In this document: piece after piece, positions 57,001 through 59,579 of the stretch | Layout of the letters: each line of letters begins with the position of its first letter | Numbering within the stretch: the stretch's first letter is position 1 | From: Nocardia aurea | GTDB taxonomy: Bacteria > Actinomycetota > Actinomycetes > Mycobacteriales > Mycobacteriaceae | Direction of reading: 5' to 3' | Length of the DNA stretch: 64,000 nucleotides | NCBI RefSeq assembly: GCF_003123685.1 | Contig: NZ_QCYJ01000084.1 | Location: forward strand, 558,001 to 622,000 | Program-made: the position numbers and the translations under genes | Notes under the pieces: generated by a model | The model's input: only the letters and a program-made list of their open reading frames with translations | Told to the model about the DNA's origin: nothing | The model's database searches: none

Positions 57001-58588
57001 GCCGAATGCCGGACTCGGCTGGCGCACCGTCTTCGACTACGACGACACCGGTCTGCTCGGCGCGGCGACCACCGACGACGGCACAGGCCCCGGCGGTGTC
57101 GTGCGTTTCGGCTACGACGCGAGCGGCAACGAGACCGTTCGCGCGATCGGCGCGGCCTCGATCACGCGACGCTACGACACCCGCGATCGGATCATCGCCC
57201 AGCATGTCCGGAATCCGTCCGGCGTCGTCGCCGGACGCAGCTGGACCTATCGCGCCGACGGATACGCCACCGCGACGGACGACGTCCTGCGCGGACCGCG
57301 GCGATTCGACGTGGATCCGGCGGGACGGGTCACCGCGATCACCGCGGAGCGGACACCGGCGGCGAACGAACACTACGGCTACGACCCGGCCGGTGTGCTC
57401 GCCCTCGCCACAGCCGCCGACGCCGACGAACCCGCGGTGCCGAACCGGGTGCGCTCGACGGGCACCCTCGTCACCGAATCGGGCAGACGCCGGTTCTGGT
57501 ACGACGCGGCGGGCCGCCTGACCCGGATCGTGCGCACCCGGCTGTCGCATCGGCCCGAGGTCTTCGAGTTCACCCACACCGAATCAGGTCGCATCCGTAC
57601 CGTCTCGGCCCCCGACGGAACCTTCTGGCGCTACGGCTACGACCCGTTCGGCCGCCGGGTGTCCAAGATCCGCACCGATCGCGCGGGCACGGTGCTGGAA
57701 TCGGTGATCTTCGCCTGGGACAGCGACGATCTCGTCTTCCAGCACGCCGTCGCGGCAGGTTCGGTGCCGTCGACCGCCAGTTGGTGCTGGACCCACCACC
57801 CGGAGAACGGGGAGGTGCTGACCCAGTACACCCGGACCAGCGGCCCCGCGTACGGCGCGGTCGAGTCGGCGGCGACCGCGCCGCAGACCGTCGTCGACCT
57901 CGCGTTCCACGCCATCGTCACCGATCTGGCCGGCGCGCCCACCGAACTGCTCGATCCCGGCACCGGCACGGTCGAGGGCTGGGCGTCGGCAACCCTGTGG
58001 GGGCAGACGTGGTGGAACGGCCGCGCCGCCACCGCATTGCGTTTCGCGGGCCAATTCCACGACGCGGAAACGGGACTGCACTACAACCGGCACCGCTACT
58101 ACAACCCGGTCACCGCGGCCTACACCGCACCGGATCCGCTGGGGCAGACGCCGAATCCGGCCAATGCCACCGCCTACGTGCACAATCCGCACACCTGGGT
58201 CGACCCGCTCGGACTGGCAGGATGCGGTGGCGGCTGGTGGCGGGCGATCCGGACGCTCGGGCCGATCGGCGCCGCCCGGCAGCGCTATGTCGACACCGCC
58301 CGCGCTATCACCGAGCAGGGTATGGCCGAGATCGAGGCCGGAGCCGATCCCGAGCAGATAGCCCGCTGGGCGCTCGACACGAGGAATCAGGCGAAGGTGC
58401 AGACCAGGGCGGTGCTGCCACGCATATTCAATATCTGGGCGGAGCGACGCAACATTCGCCACTACGGTGATCCCGTGGGCCCGACGTACGAATATCTCCA
58501 CGAGGTGAGAGGCAAGACGCCGACGCAGATCATCGCGTCGGCGGGCCGGACCAGTGGACGTATCAACCGGATGCTGGGGGTGCGGTAG
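33014..58588 (+). CDS. Giant ESX-associated multidomain Rhs-type polymorphic toxin (8524 residues)
   Basis: Residues 1-330 are the CpnT-like WXG100_2 domain, a close paralogue of that in giant 1. Residues 340-780 are a low-complexity linker. Modules in order are as follows. DUF1023 alpha/beta-hydrolase 1 (about 793-1130). Papain-fold domain (C1170, H1259). DUF1023 copies 2-4 (about 1360-2735). Pro-rich linker. DUF1023 copy 5 (S3144). Glycerophosphodiesterase 1 (H3337). DUF1023 copy 6 (S3935). Glycerophosphodiesterase 2 (H4128). DUF1023 copies 7 and 8 (to about 5370). Papain-fold domain (about 5421). PI3/4-kinase-like 1. GHKL ATPase-like domain (about 5843-5970). Kinase-like 2 and 3. Papain-fold domain (C6520). 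Kinase-like 4 and 5 (to about 7209). DUF6531/Rhs core with YD repeats (about 7289-8402). C-terminal tip of about 120 residues after the DPLGL junction. The 25.6-kb frame is unbroken. Which modules are active is discussed under the findings. Confidence 0.85.
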   Translation: MAIMIPGWLQWLEWVAGSDWPEGNEDLQRELGIALTDIADELRDSAIPQAETAIRSLLVAYPEGEGKEQIQRELAKLLTGEGSIESLAKAFDQMGASAKDFAGQIRSNKLNGIFSLAWLAAELAYSIWFGPAAPLAQAGAIAACQTAFRWLGSRLLSVIGSIVGRMAISQTAKAIITKVVYEIVQEAFTEVIQGTLQEMAVQGLNVGQGYQDNMNWGQVGTNAWISAVAGGVGGGAGYGMHSLMNRTPLGDARWAGLFKGAVTGAGAGLAGAGAAYVSTGLSGGGWELDPRMLTGGALSGVGPSAVHGWRGSSNYAGGPMQNVRPGSNVGSMPPGGDGSTSVRPASADPSGVATAPTGGTTTNGATTSGGGVADTGAPAANGGRTTGTDVTGADADTSTTGQASQNAEPVGRTDHSAADSGSPSNQVGAQESGADAPAAAAAESSATGNGSTEIDARSGSEPAAVNHDPSVANQAPESEGHVDSSTQQVSRDGAVDTPTAVDTTSSQGSSNVADSSLSDDSTTSAASTDGATTNDAAPKTNSPDGSVAMPGTGPVGAMTAAAPAGGMIGAAPVGGTPSAATPAQPSVAPSTATSGPAAGVSHVAPAASPGAVRPVQAPVAGESGSAAQAGPSSANQRAGAADPTSAGADRAGGLRADRADSEVPQRNRAGSETDADSDPGARTRDDAEANTDVGPQAEPENSALPTEGFVLPVAVGNAAVDAANRAPTPDRAARTANDGDAETGIPGAPDADSTVPDADAGPDADPKTGTDPDAVRAAAERMRVLPENHVPPTVDETAAADAALRKLAEGRGGAALGDLLHGDPAATDVTARAADLARANAEWWNSLTAEERAGMIRTHPEVIGRTPGIDPTASDTANRLQMAREFRDLAGREDLTRAERKQLQNLRATIRGLRAAQVQAAAVDPDLPVHVLAYDSTAFGGKGRAVVAFGRVDTANHVSWHVAGKNHTVGALGSSLGAALGQYRSSVASVRTGESIASIAWVGYDAPARGLRAGKGFFLGRARAGARLLLQDLAAADAVRTVDGDRDTPTTNKVIALGYGVDVAEAAGKDGRLQGLAADVVLGGLPGDPYIRPGHFGSDVRVHVADASSGLFSRLEPPLPDRGEPPNGVPTNAMYRVEVLAADRAGTAAHRNQDTESPDTDRPALSENNCAEPALWRVKRQTGNDAIELFEPGSIGPEGVSWRQLQEAAGGELSPVAGNRTRSAHEMIADGLRYQGGRAAVLVVDERRAPVDEHGVGSHAYAMYFDPETGKVMVDDPLRADQPFEFDPAAASDAKATWGVFYGADGELLRPLAAGSGAETDEDPLRPGSRVGETDPAAPDIAAPDPVAGRPDVDDGPISDQENADAEAAVQALGRDPERLPHGNYRGDIAAQARARAEANADWWHHRIDEAQRAAMIRVHPELVGNADGIPAEARNRANLLSLERDLNSYRMRTPERLGMGQVFNPEFNSAEPDHLRNLIATNRALDRAYLLAAALDPGVPVPEVQLLSYEALRYGGQGRALVSFGNLDEAASVSWHVPDSGTSVRTIGDQLIAAAGHYEATARADVERSAASVVWLGAETPSRAHLPSARRTAARGAEVLIRDLAGFDATRAAAARRSDDPAPRHTNHLFGHRYGSSVIGYAGSNGRLADLAGTITLVGTHDAGPLRSATEFRIGDNVYVATSGRDRAAALATTPARLGRLVGLDTTVDPTTPRFRARPIAVDNRVNEREPLAQLYFHTDPDGRIASEAQRNFGLIAAGRGADVGVPARTDAAAVRQLITPDDGTRATGDPHRVPVLPADVRPDPADAASVAEAERGLRELLADPEHRSQELLRRLASPELANQQQVRLLMMLHRAVAPEDVVGAARDRATHNATWWHGLSDIQRSALVVRFPQVIGGADGIPAAVRDVANRLAMTRDLRRFLAMADGSNRPPLSPEQWTELRNIVAARRQLAALAQRAAASVGSPPVQLVSYDPRAFGGKGKIVVSLGDLDSASSVSWHVGGRRTTMQDLGDRMTFARGQHSVTSALNREIGVASIVWIGYDHPDTRSEAGNPRRAAVGGYLLARDIAAWNATRAHILPSAEPGPAHHLVGHGIGATTTGFAVAGGRLAGEIATVTLVGPAGAGPVRVAADIGIGAENVFVVAAPGDRVATPGPIGRFGQRRLGANPALAEFGARRVLAAYPDTREFGGRRGAHRGYLTYADPHTRTPTASLANIGLIAAGRGPEVAAADQDGPRPRSGARVVTAADVARVFEAVRAADTDSAVPVDAEPDRTGRRWTSERPLPTVAEVTDTDRGTARRALDALAAGARSTRLLHAADPADVTEAARQRTADNARWWRALDPGERRAVLLVHPHEVGNADGIPAHVRDFANRLSIARDLAAFAERAPDGANLEQWMRKELGGLERRRLENLVYTQRALVLAERKVGLLHPNVTRPPVHVIGYSATEFGGAGRALLSFGNIDTADSVSWQIPGVTTTLQHLKARMANSLNLFEVSSRMNPDLGFASVAWIGYDAPSGSTMAKETVSQEPAEQGGKLLARDMAAFNAGRDFYADKGGPGRTANHLFAHSYGSTTTGYAGAGGRLAGEVSTITLLGSPGAGPLRHASDFGIGAENVYVATGSRDPVTWVGANIPGEMGRFAGRGQGTDPSIAAFGARRLRAEFPRIPRFADSLRTHRQYWQYTEWAHRTPTEALENFGLIASGRAEEVSFGTYRPGLDTPTWLQRSIGSRPRDPEFTRVAAIQHGSTRYRRPDDPGPRRLTDPRSRNHGPGDPAGAPRAPVDESSTATRTEGPTAQPNADEPTVRADSATEPVVAPQPVRPAVAESEAEGEQPPRVGEGDRGGRGPGDPPAPPTPSDPDDGNRGFRREGLLPVDQRPTSEELRAVADLLHRRAPDAGPDRLLHGDYAAPDTVASARDRASANAHWWDSLTPAQRMLVVRAHPHQLGNADGIPSVARDYANRLAMVRDLADLRATHSSESTRTDRTRLRNLETTLAALAEADRMAAEVGLSADLGAPPVHVLSYDALAFGGKGRAVLAFGDVDTADSVSWHVPGIKTNLGKLGWNADFARNHYEVTARRNPDRTVASIAWLGYGAPAGYVGAFRTGPAEQGGALLARDIAAANASREARVRVGGPGRPVNHVFGHSYGSTTTSYAGGGGRLASEVSTITLAASPGAGPVGRAGEFGVGDNVFVATMSSDKVTWVGGNRAGRWSRFLGVGIDPSVEAFGARRVVAEYPDTAAFANPRRHHTQYYDYTDASRTRPSEALENFGRIAAGLGDTVTPERPRPGDRDPNVFRRVFGKVPKADPAVTAGIDDGTHGYRPVRGPVTRPEGPEVQGHRGGRGLWAENTLPGFEAAMGMGVDVIELDVGLTADGVPVIHHEQRIDGHTVRDTEPATPGDEAYPYVGTPIRELSLAQVQTLDAGVVHPNFADTQTAEPGTGIPTLAQVAARAAELGWNGTFALEVKTDPSWSDSEVRQLVETSIATLRAHGVAFRVLGFDWRVLTHARRIAPEVDRVALVSARTAEQKWLGVDPGISAFARARMLWAQKSGSPRDPGGDLAAAAVAAGATMLSPERTMVTESLLAQSRAAGIAVAVWTVNDPAEMHRLIEMGVDGIVTDFPDRLRDVMSHRGRRVPEAVGGPDDSSGPPIPDSDGPDTDGPAGGHRSEPEQTEPTAEEVARGALDKRAPGATPDRLLHTDYTDAATMDSARDRAAANARWWDTLSDPERVALIDLYPHRIGNADGLPAPARDEANRLAIAQDLADLRAIRETQLTDTQRQVLANLEATSTALADAERYAAEVGSDVPTPDVRVLSYDAAAFGGKGRAVLAFGDVDTADSVSWHVPGIKTNLGKLGWNAEFARNHYEVTARKNPGLRVASIAWLGYDAPAGYSTAFRTGPAEQGGEWLARDIAAANAAREARADGVRALPVNHVFGHSYGSTTTSYAGGGGRLASEVSTITLAASPGAGPVGRAGEFGVGDNVFVATMSSDKVTWVGGNRAGRWSRFLGIGVDPSISAFGGRRVVAQYPATPEFADPSRHHTQYYDFVDAARTHPSEALENFGRIAAGFGDTVTPELHRPGRGDAGVLRRVIRGIAKIDPATTAHIDDGTQGYRPVDGPVIGPTGPEVQGHRGGRGLWAENTLPGFEAAMGMGVDVIELDVGLTADGVPVVHHEQRVDGHTVRDTGPVTPDDAGYPYVGKPIRTLTAAQIRTLDTGVTHSDFAETQTVEPGTRIPTLEEVARLPGEVGWAGTLAVEIKTDPSWSDADVEALVAATVATLRAHGARFRILGFDWRVLTYAQQHAPDVERVALVSARTADRKWMGSDPEISARERARMLWAQVTGKPRSPGGNLPALARAAGATILSPERSMVTESLMAQSRSATLPVSVWTVNDPADMHRLIELGVDALVSDFPDRVREVMAHRGRVLPEPAAGRLLPTDLGFDRADVARADRALALFAPDASPRSLSHGEYTDTTVVADARAKATANRRAWDSLDTAGREALLRVHPQFLGAADGIPAEVRDRANRLAHRRAWRELGARIGDIPQVMHRIVGRRLNGSEFALLRQLLFTGDAVALDSVPGPIVDLEAREVRRLLSSLGRADADLLRNLTAMSELLARADRDAAALPGSPRAQVLAYDPRAFHGDGRAVIAFGDVDTAEHVSWHVPGLAATVRSMDASLVAARNHYASTARTAPDTTVASIMWLGYDPPSGHAMWSEYSRTDPARDGGHRLLRDIAAFNGHRETGPAGLPVNHLIGHGYGSTAVGFAGAGRRLVGQVADVTLVGSPGVGPITDASRFGLGPGRVFVLTASSDRLTWRGSDTPATIAGPSEAQVLGVDPATSAFGAIRVAAEFPVDPRFASELAARHQYYWFTDGSRTTPTAALDNLGRIGAGLGTTVTTDAHRPGARETVRFLGREVVVPVDPAAAQTAVVAPSQAQRVLARDALDLLEPGIEPDLLRHGGYDEATIESQARAHTERIARWWHEQLGDAERAALIRVHPFEIGNADGIPAEVRDQANRLQITRDFDAFLARMPQHGIGSSRGLSDAETRQLRNLIATRAALAESDARAAELPDRPPVHVLSYDRAEFGGTGRAVVAVGEVDTAQSVSWIVPGITTTMLKLPGNLRSTVNLYEMTTRMNPDLRVATVMWIGYDAPNGSDILRETISADPAKEGARVLRRDMAGYRATREYLTGRSESAAMPRNYLFAHSYGSVATSYAAAGGRFLGSVEAVMLLGSPGVGPVHGAGDYGVPVYVASSSGDPVTWAGADVPGRLGRFAGRGQGLDPSTRAFEGVRVTAEFPTGMAGFDQHRAYFKYLDDSGPRARASESLRNAALLAAERPRDMIRARRRPGLVDPTWRQRQVNRPNDPEANRTAVEFDSTDTRGAEHQRPASAISTVTGETAHRQPQSTPRRRWLPPRREQERVPECGRDAVQTVSRLLPNADLRIPDQIGPEGMTAAELEAATGGRMRMYDSPARIAAMLKRHAQPGMTVLVVDEYSGPANENGVGAHAYVMTYRGGRVMVYDSALGTSPQPYRRGLIPRGVLAAHGILFHADGRADRPVDRFAPSVHRPEVGIGLPEEQSWPLSPAEQAMRGWGRGVEEDIGANTFNPVYEVRFGSDHRGVYKPDPDEAHSLEYGVPPSGLGVRAIAFSRLDELLGFGLVPPTTRYDGDEGPGSLMTFVEGLTGSEHPDVYDRVQQDRLLVLDYIAGNSDRHGGNWFTRWESDGGTRTRVLVPIDNDYSFPVDRDSFVWISPDGQRVGGSATRFVEEGLNRPLDPAVADAVRALPPERLRAMLESLGLEPEAIRGALNRLDEIQRLGMITAESWPDLGGHRQAAGLPPEPGPPDHGRMAITSDPAQLTRARRLVRDVMVDWADPDQVHEAALLAVALVRNVQQHTDTGGEIIVVLVEEAGVRRVRVEVFDDDPVIPVIPDEEAAADATSGLGLLSQLADDYDITPFGAGHGKAIWFEIDEATPQAPPWVDVDETVAALGDPVGTPRVPGPLRHANEASVLAFSDGSEWVYKPVSGEATTQVHVPESGAAVREVGAYALDALLEFGLVPPTTFYDGPRGPGSLQRFVASRPWGRPLADHDPAVRQMMAVLDYVGGNRDRSWSNYLESPDGGLVAIDNGYMFPDSRDTTGIRSSFVADAMNRPLDAAVLAKVMALDPDRLAGVLGDLGLDRQSIDGAVARLTEIQTAGRITGSAWHGDVHDVRRPPPGLRALLVPADAAERAVHELGPAVGRPEPLGRYEHVNEVFRVRLADGSLWVYKPVVGEPVYGSVIPLSSMAPREVAVYRLDRLLDFGLVPTTTLWRGDLGVGSLMSFAAQVAPGRQVGEYSRADRAMMAVLDYISGASDRHSRNYFTDPDTGRVVPFDHGETFPVDRHSFTEDAANFPADATVVDRFGFRSVFVADALNRALPREVLAKVRALDPVRLETMLTELGLERRAIDAALGRLGEIQAQGRITGRAWLDVELSDPGRGLLVAADTRQPALDATADGSGSLLRRVIGRLGLGGSVAETVAPNNCAPESIRTVIDETGSTVARVPIGDTGLPGMSGAALEGYAGGRLETVASRDDIADRLLDARDPARVVILVDQYRGRFGADEVGAHAYVMAARDGVVMVRDPNEGGWRPYRRGESGPDVAHMSAISFDADGNPLRPTNIHGLDLSAQPSGRIGATEPPRPEPGDGDHPPNPADELPHAAADPNAEGPGPVVGRSPLGEFGNVFRLEFADGSVRVHRIELDPRRAAFLGIPGSGLAVREVAMSEFDRMLGAGLVPSAVLWEDAHGRGSLSEFVPFVEGLPVRRYPIEQRHWAAVLDYVFGHIDRNATNWGTLPGSPDRPDAPPRILLLDNPDVLPEGPESFTFVDGADVRGARIGRIRSPFVIDAFGTPLDPTVLTAIREFEPGRLVDLLNRLGIEQLAVDGALARLAEIRDGGRITGAAWPGLGAPGYVGSAFASVPAGETMSAREAEVHELGHGEIGGRLGDFDQLNTVLLVRFPDGGDWVYKPEDGQWTRGMNLPPTGMAVRDVAFARLDDLLGFGLVPTTTLWDGPEGSGSLMRFVQDAAPARQVEAYTWVERSMTAVLDYVAGSHDRPSRNWLTTLDESGAPHVAPIDHGYTFPVDRESFTPVPDPGSRADPGPRTLIQSEFVAHMLGENLEPTVVAQVRALDPARVEAMLGGLGIEGAAIDGATARLREIQAHGRITGETWLDPIGSKPRSGVLMPIDPNGGATLARNAGTAPAPAAPDSSHGDSRSADEIGSPDESSSATADPAPILPTAAREVAEAAGEAASVTGPDRCTDGEPVDMSSGAVLVEAEDLRTAGALPLLVRRVHLSTLRLGRHFGPGWLSTLDERLEFDDAGVVLVCADGAVLSYPHPEPGKVEVFPESGPRRPLSFADGIFRVRDLAEGAVREFVRAAGSAIAPVAALSHRGGQRTTFEYDDAGAVAAVRHSGGALLRVTTDAATGRVTGLALEAGGTAVSVAGYRYAADGALLAVTNESGEELRYTYDADLRLTSWTDRNGVSYHHRYDDQGRCVAQIGTGGVYANAYVYGADRSADAQPGGRWAALIETVRPLDTSRELDVESALDALRDMPVVHELGAAGPRVVANRSVARDDPTFGRIRVLIFRTDSRGDVWQITDAVGAVRTFERDAAHHLIRRVDPSGASVSFERDRYGSVTAVTGADGGVTRITRGEWGEPLSETWPGGRRWVYESDPVGNTTAVIGPDGSRTRYEYDYRPAGSALRRVIDPTGLVTSVECDQAGLPLRVTAPGGRTWTYARDPFARIGSVTDPLGRTTAQTWTIDGKPLTRRNPDGTVLSWTYDAEGNQISHTDEAGNVETTAYTVLDSPAEMTGPDGGVLRIAYDTQMQITSVTNPAGLVWRYEYDPAGRLVAETDYNGARTTYAHDSADRIRSTTNAVGQTTRYIYDAAGRVAEEHSDEGVTVYRYDRHGELVEAANGDAVVRFTRDATGRVRTEQINGVTVASAHDRAGRRTQRIVDTRAVPNAGLGWRTVFDYDDTGLLGAATTDDGTGPGGVVRFGYDASGNETVRAIGAASITRRYDTRDRIIAQHVRNPSGVVAGRSWTYRADGYATATDDVLRGPRRFDVDPAGRVTAITAERTPAANEHYGYDPAGVLALATAADADEPAVPNRVRSTGTLVTESGRRRFWYDAAGRLTRIVRTRLSHRPEVFEFTHTESGRIRTVSAPDGTFWRYGYDPFGRRVSKIRTDRAGTVLESVIFAWDSDDLVFQHAVAAGSVPSTASWCWTHHPENGEVLTQYTRTSGPAYGAVESAATAPQTVVDLAFHAIVTDLAGAPTELLDPGTGTVEGWASATLWGQTWWNGRAATALRFAGQFHDAETGLHYNRHRYYNPVTAAYTAPDPLGQTPNPANATAYVHNPHTWVDPLGLAGCGGGWWRAIRTLGPIGAARQRYVDTARAITEQGMAEIEAGADPEQIARWALDTRNQAKVQTRAVLPRIFNIWAERRNIRHYGDPVGPTYEYLHEVRGKTPTQIIASAGRTSGRINRMLGVR
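42419..42654 (+). repeat. 236-bp direct repeat, copy 1 (DUF1023 copy 5)
   Basis: This stretch is base-for-base identical to 44792-45027, 2373 bases downstream, by my reading. It encodes the nucleophile elbow FGHSYGSTTTSYAGGGG through VTWVGGNRAGRWSRF. Its codons end mostly in T or G (GGT, TCG, TTG, GTG), whereas flanking sequence prefers C endings. Confidence 0.95.
43010..43141 (+). repeat. Near-identical repeat, copy 1 (glycerophosphodiesterase 1 catalytic region)
   Basis: About 130 bases covering the catalytic HRGGRGLWAENTLPGFEAA through DGVPV of the first glycerophosphodiesterase match 45383-45514 with one or two mismatches. The codon style again differs from the flanks. Confidence 0.9.
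44792..45027 (+). repeat. 236-bp direct repeat, copy 2 (DUF1023 copy 6)
   Basis: Second copy of the repeat at 42419-42654, at the same place in the next alpha/beta-hydrolase module. A weaker, nearly identical block also links 42089-42241 with 44465-44616. Confidence 0.95.
45383..45514 (+). repeat. Near-identical repeat, copy 2 (glycerophosphodiesterase 2 catalytic region)
   Basis: Counterpart of 43010-43141, offset by 2373 bases, the same offset as the 236-bp repeat, so one large unit of hydrolase plus phosphodiesterase was duplicated. Confidence 0.9.
49750..54640 (+). other. Array of five PI3/4-kinase-like modules in giant 2
   Basis: Five modules share a VYKP lysine strand, a hinge ending FGLVPTTT, a catalytic loop DYxxGxxDRHxxN and an IDxGxxFP metal motif, then a helical tail (LNRPLDPAVLAKVRALDPxRL and RITGxAW). 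The catalytic loop is intact in copies 1 and 3 (DRHGGN, DRHSRN). The His is replaced in copies 2, 4 and 5 (DRSWSN, DRNATN, DRPSRN), and copy 4 also lacks the lysine (RVHRIEL). The GHKL and papain-fold domains are interspersed. Confidence 0.7.
54880..58588 (+). other. Rhs core and C-terminal tip of giant 2
   Basis: A DUF6531-type start (CTDGEPVDMSSGAVLVEAEDL) precedes about 25 YD-type repeats (RYTYDADLRLTSWTDRNG, TRYEYDY, YRYDRHGELVEA). The core ends with the conserved AGQFHDAETGLHYNRHRYYNP and HNPHTWVDPLGLAG. The tip of about 120 residues begins CGGGWWRAIRTLG and contains QIARWALDTRNQAKVQTRA and GDPVGPTYEYL. The tip family is not one I can name. Confidence 0.85.
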
Positions 58589-59071
58589 ATGGCGAGGATC
58601 TGGCTGGCCCGCAACAACCGATTCGAGTGGGTGCTCTACGACACCGGAACCGGGCGTGTGCACCACACCCTGCGGCCGGAGACCCGGTCCGCGCCGACCG
58701 CCGGGCTCATCGCCAGATGTCTCGGCCGAACCGTGGCGTTCTACGTGAACGCCGATCGCACGGGCTACGTGGTGCAGTCCGGCGACACCGCAGTCCCGCT
58801 GGACGACCGCACGAGCGTCCGCTACTGGAAGACGCGCCGAAACTATTTCGCACACCTGCTGATCGAGCACGGCGACCGGCGTTTGAAACTCGACGAGCTC
58901 ACCTTCACCACCGCTGCCGACGAGCCGTCCGACGAGGTGAGTTCCAAGGATTTCCTCGGCACCATCAACGATTTCGCGACCCGCGAGGAACGCAGGCGCC
59001 ACGGTCTGACGGTCTGGTCACAGTCCGCCGACCCCACCGCCGAACCCGGCGCAGAGGAGACCGACCGATGA
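58589..59071 (+). CDS. Putative immunity protein for the Rhs tip
   Basis: The 160-residue soluble protein starts one base after the stop of giant 2 and begins MARIWLARNNRFEWVLYDT. Immediately downstream position after an Rhs tip is where immunity genes lie in polymorphic toxin systems. No family is recognised; a region FLGTINDFATREERRRHGLTV sits near the C-terminus. Its stop overlaps the start of the next gene as ATGA. Confidence 0.6.
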   Translation: MARIWLARNNRFEWVLYDTGTGRVHHTLRPETRSAPTAGLIARCLGRTVAFYVNADRTGYVVQSGDTAVPLDDRTSVRYWKTRRNYFAHLLIEHGDRRLKLDELTFTTAADEPSDEVSSKDFLGTINDFATREERRRHGLTVWSQSADPTAEPGAEETDR

Positions 59072-59352
59072 GCGACCCGTCGAGCCCTTCCCGGGTGGTG
59101 CTGTACTCCTACGCCAAGGACCTACGCCCGCACCGGGTCGCCGAGTTCACCTGCACCGACGACGGCGGGGTCACCCTGACGGTCGTCGACGACGAATGGG
59201 GCGGCCTCGCCCGCGAGTACTACCGCGACGGCGTCCTCTCCCGCCACGACCGCCGCGTCGTCCTGCCCGCCGAGGGCGCCCCCTTCATGCGCGCCCTCCT
59301 CCAACCCAGCCGCTCCACCTACTACCGCTTCGCCGACGAGAGCGCGAAATGA
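59068..59352 (+). CDS. Small hypothetical protein, possible second immunity gene
   Basis: The 94-residue protein starts at an ATG overlapping the upstream stop by four bases and has GAGGAGA upstream, so it is translationally coupled. It reads as a compact beta-rich domain (VVLYSYAKDLRPHRVAEFTC, VTLTVVDDEWGGLAREYYRDG). No family recognised. It ends the toxin operon and may be a second immunity or accessory protein. Confidence 0.65.
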   Translation: MSDPSSPSRVVLYSYAKDLRPHRVAEFTCTDDGGVTLTVVDDEWGGLAREYYRDGVLSRHDRRVVLPAEGAPFMRALLQPSRSTYYRFADESAK

Positions 59353-59383
59353 TCCCGTGTACAACATATTTCGTGACCGTAGT

Positions 59384-59447
59384 CCGGATTTAGCCCCCGA
59401 GTCATCGCGTATTCACGAATCGGATTCGTCCGTGCCCCTAAATCCGG
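59384..59447. repeat. Nested inverted repeats after the toxin operon
   Basis: CCGGATTTAG at 59384-59393 pairs perfectly with CTAAATCCGG at 59438-59447. Between them a second perfect inverted repeat, ACGAATC-G-GATTCGT, occupies 59415-59429. The 227-base intergenic region carrying it separates the toxin operon from the PPE-like gene. It could be a regulator-binding site for the next operon or a terminator-like cruciform; there is no T-tract. Confidence 0.6.
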
Positions 59448-59579
59448 TGGCAGTTCGTGCAGTCTGTTCGGTGGGTAGGATGCGCGGTAACCGTGTCAGT
59501 ATGGAAGTTGTCGTACAGCGTGTCGAGTGATCGATCGATTCCGGGAGATTCGGAGTCGTGAGAGGCGGGAGCAAGACCT

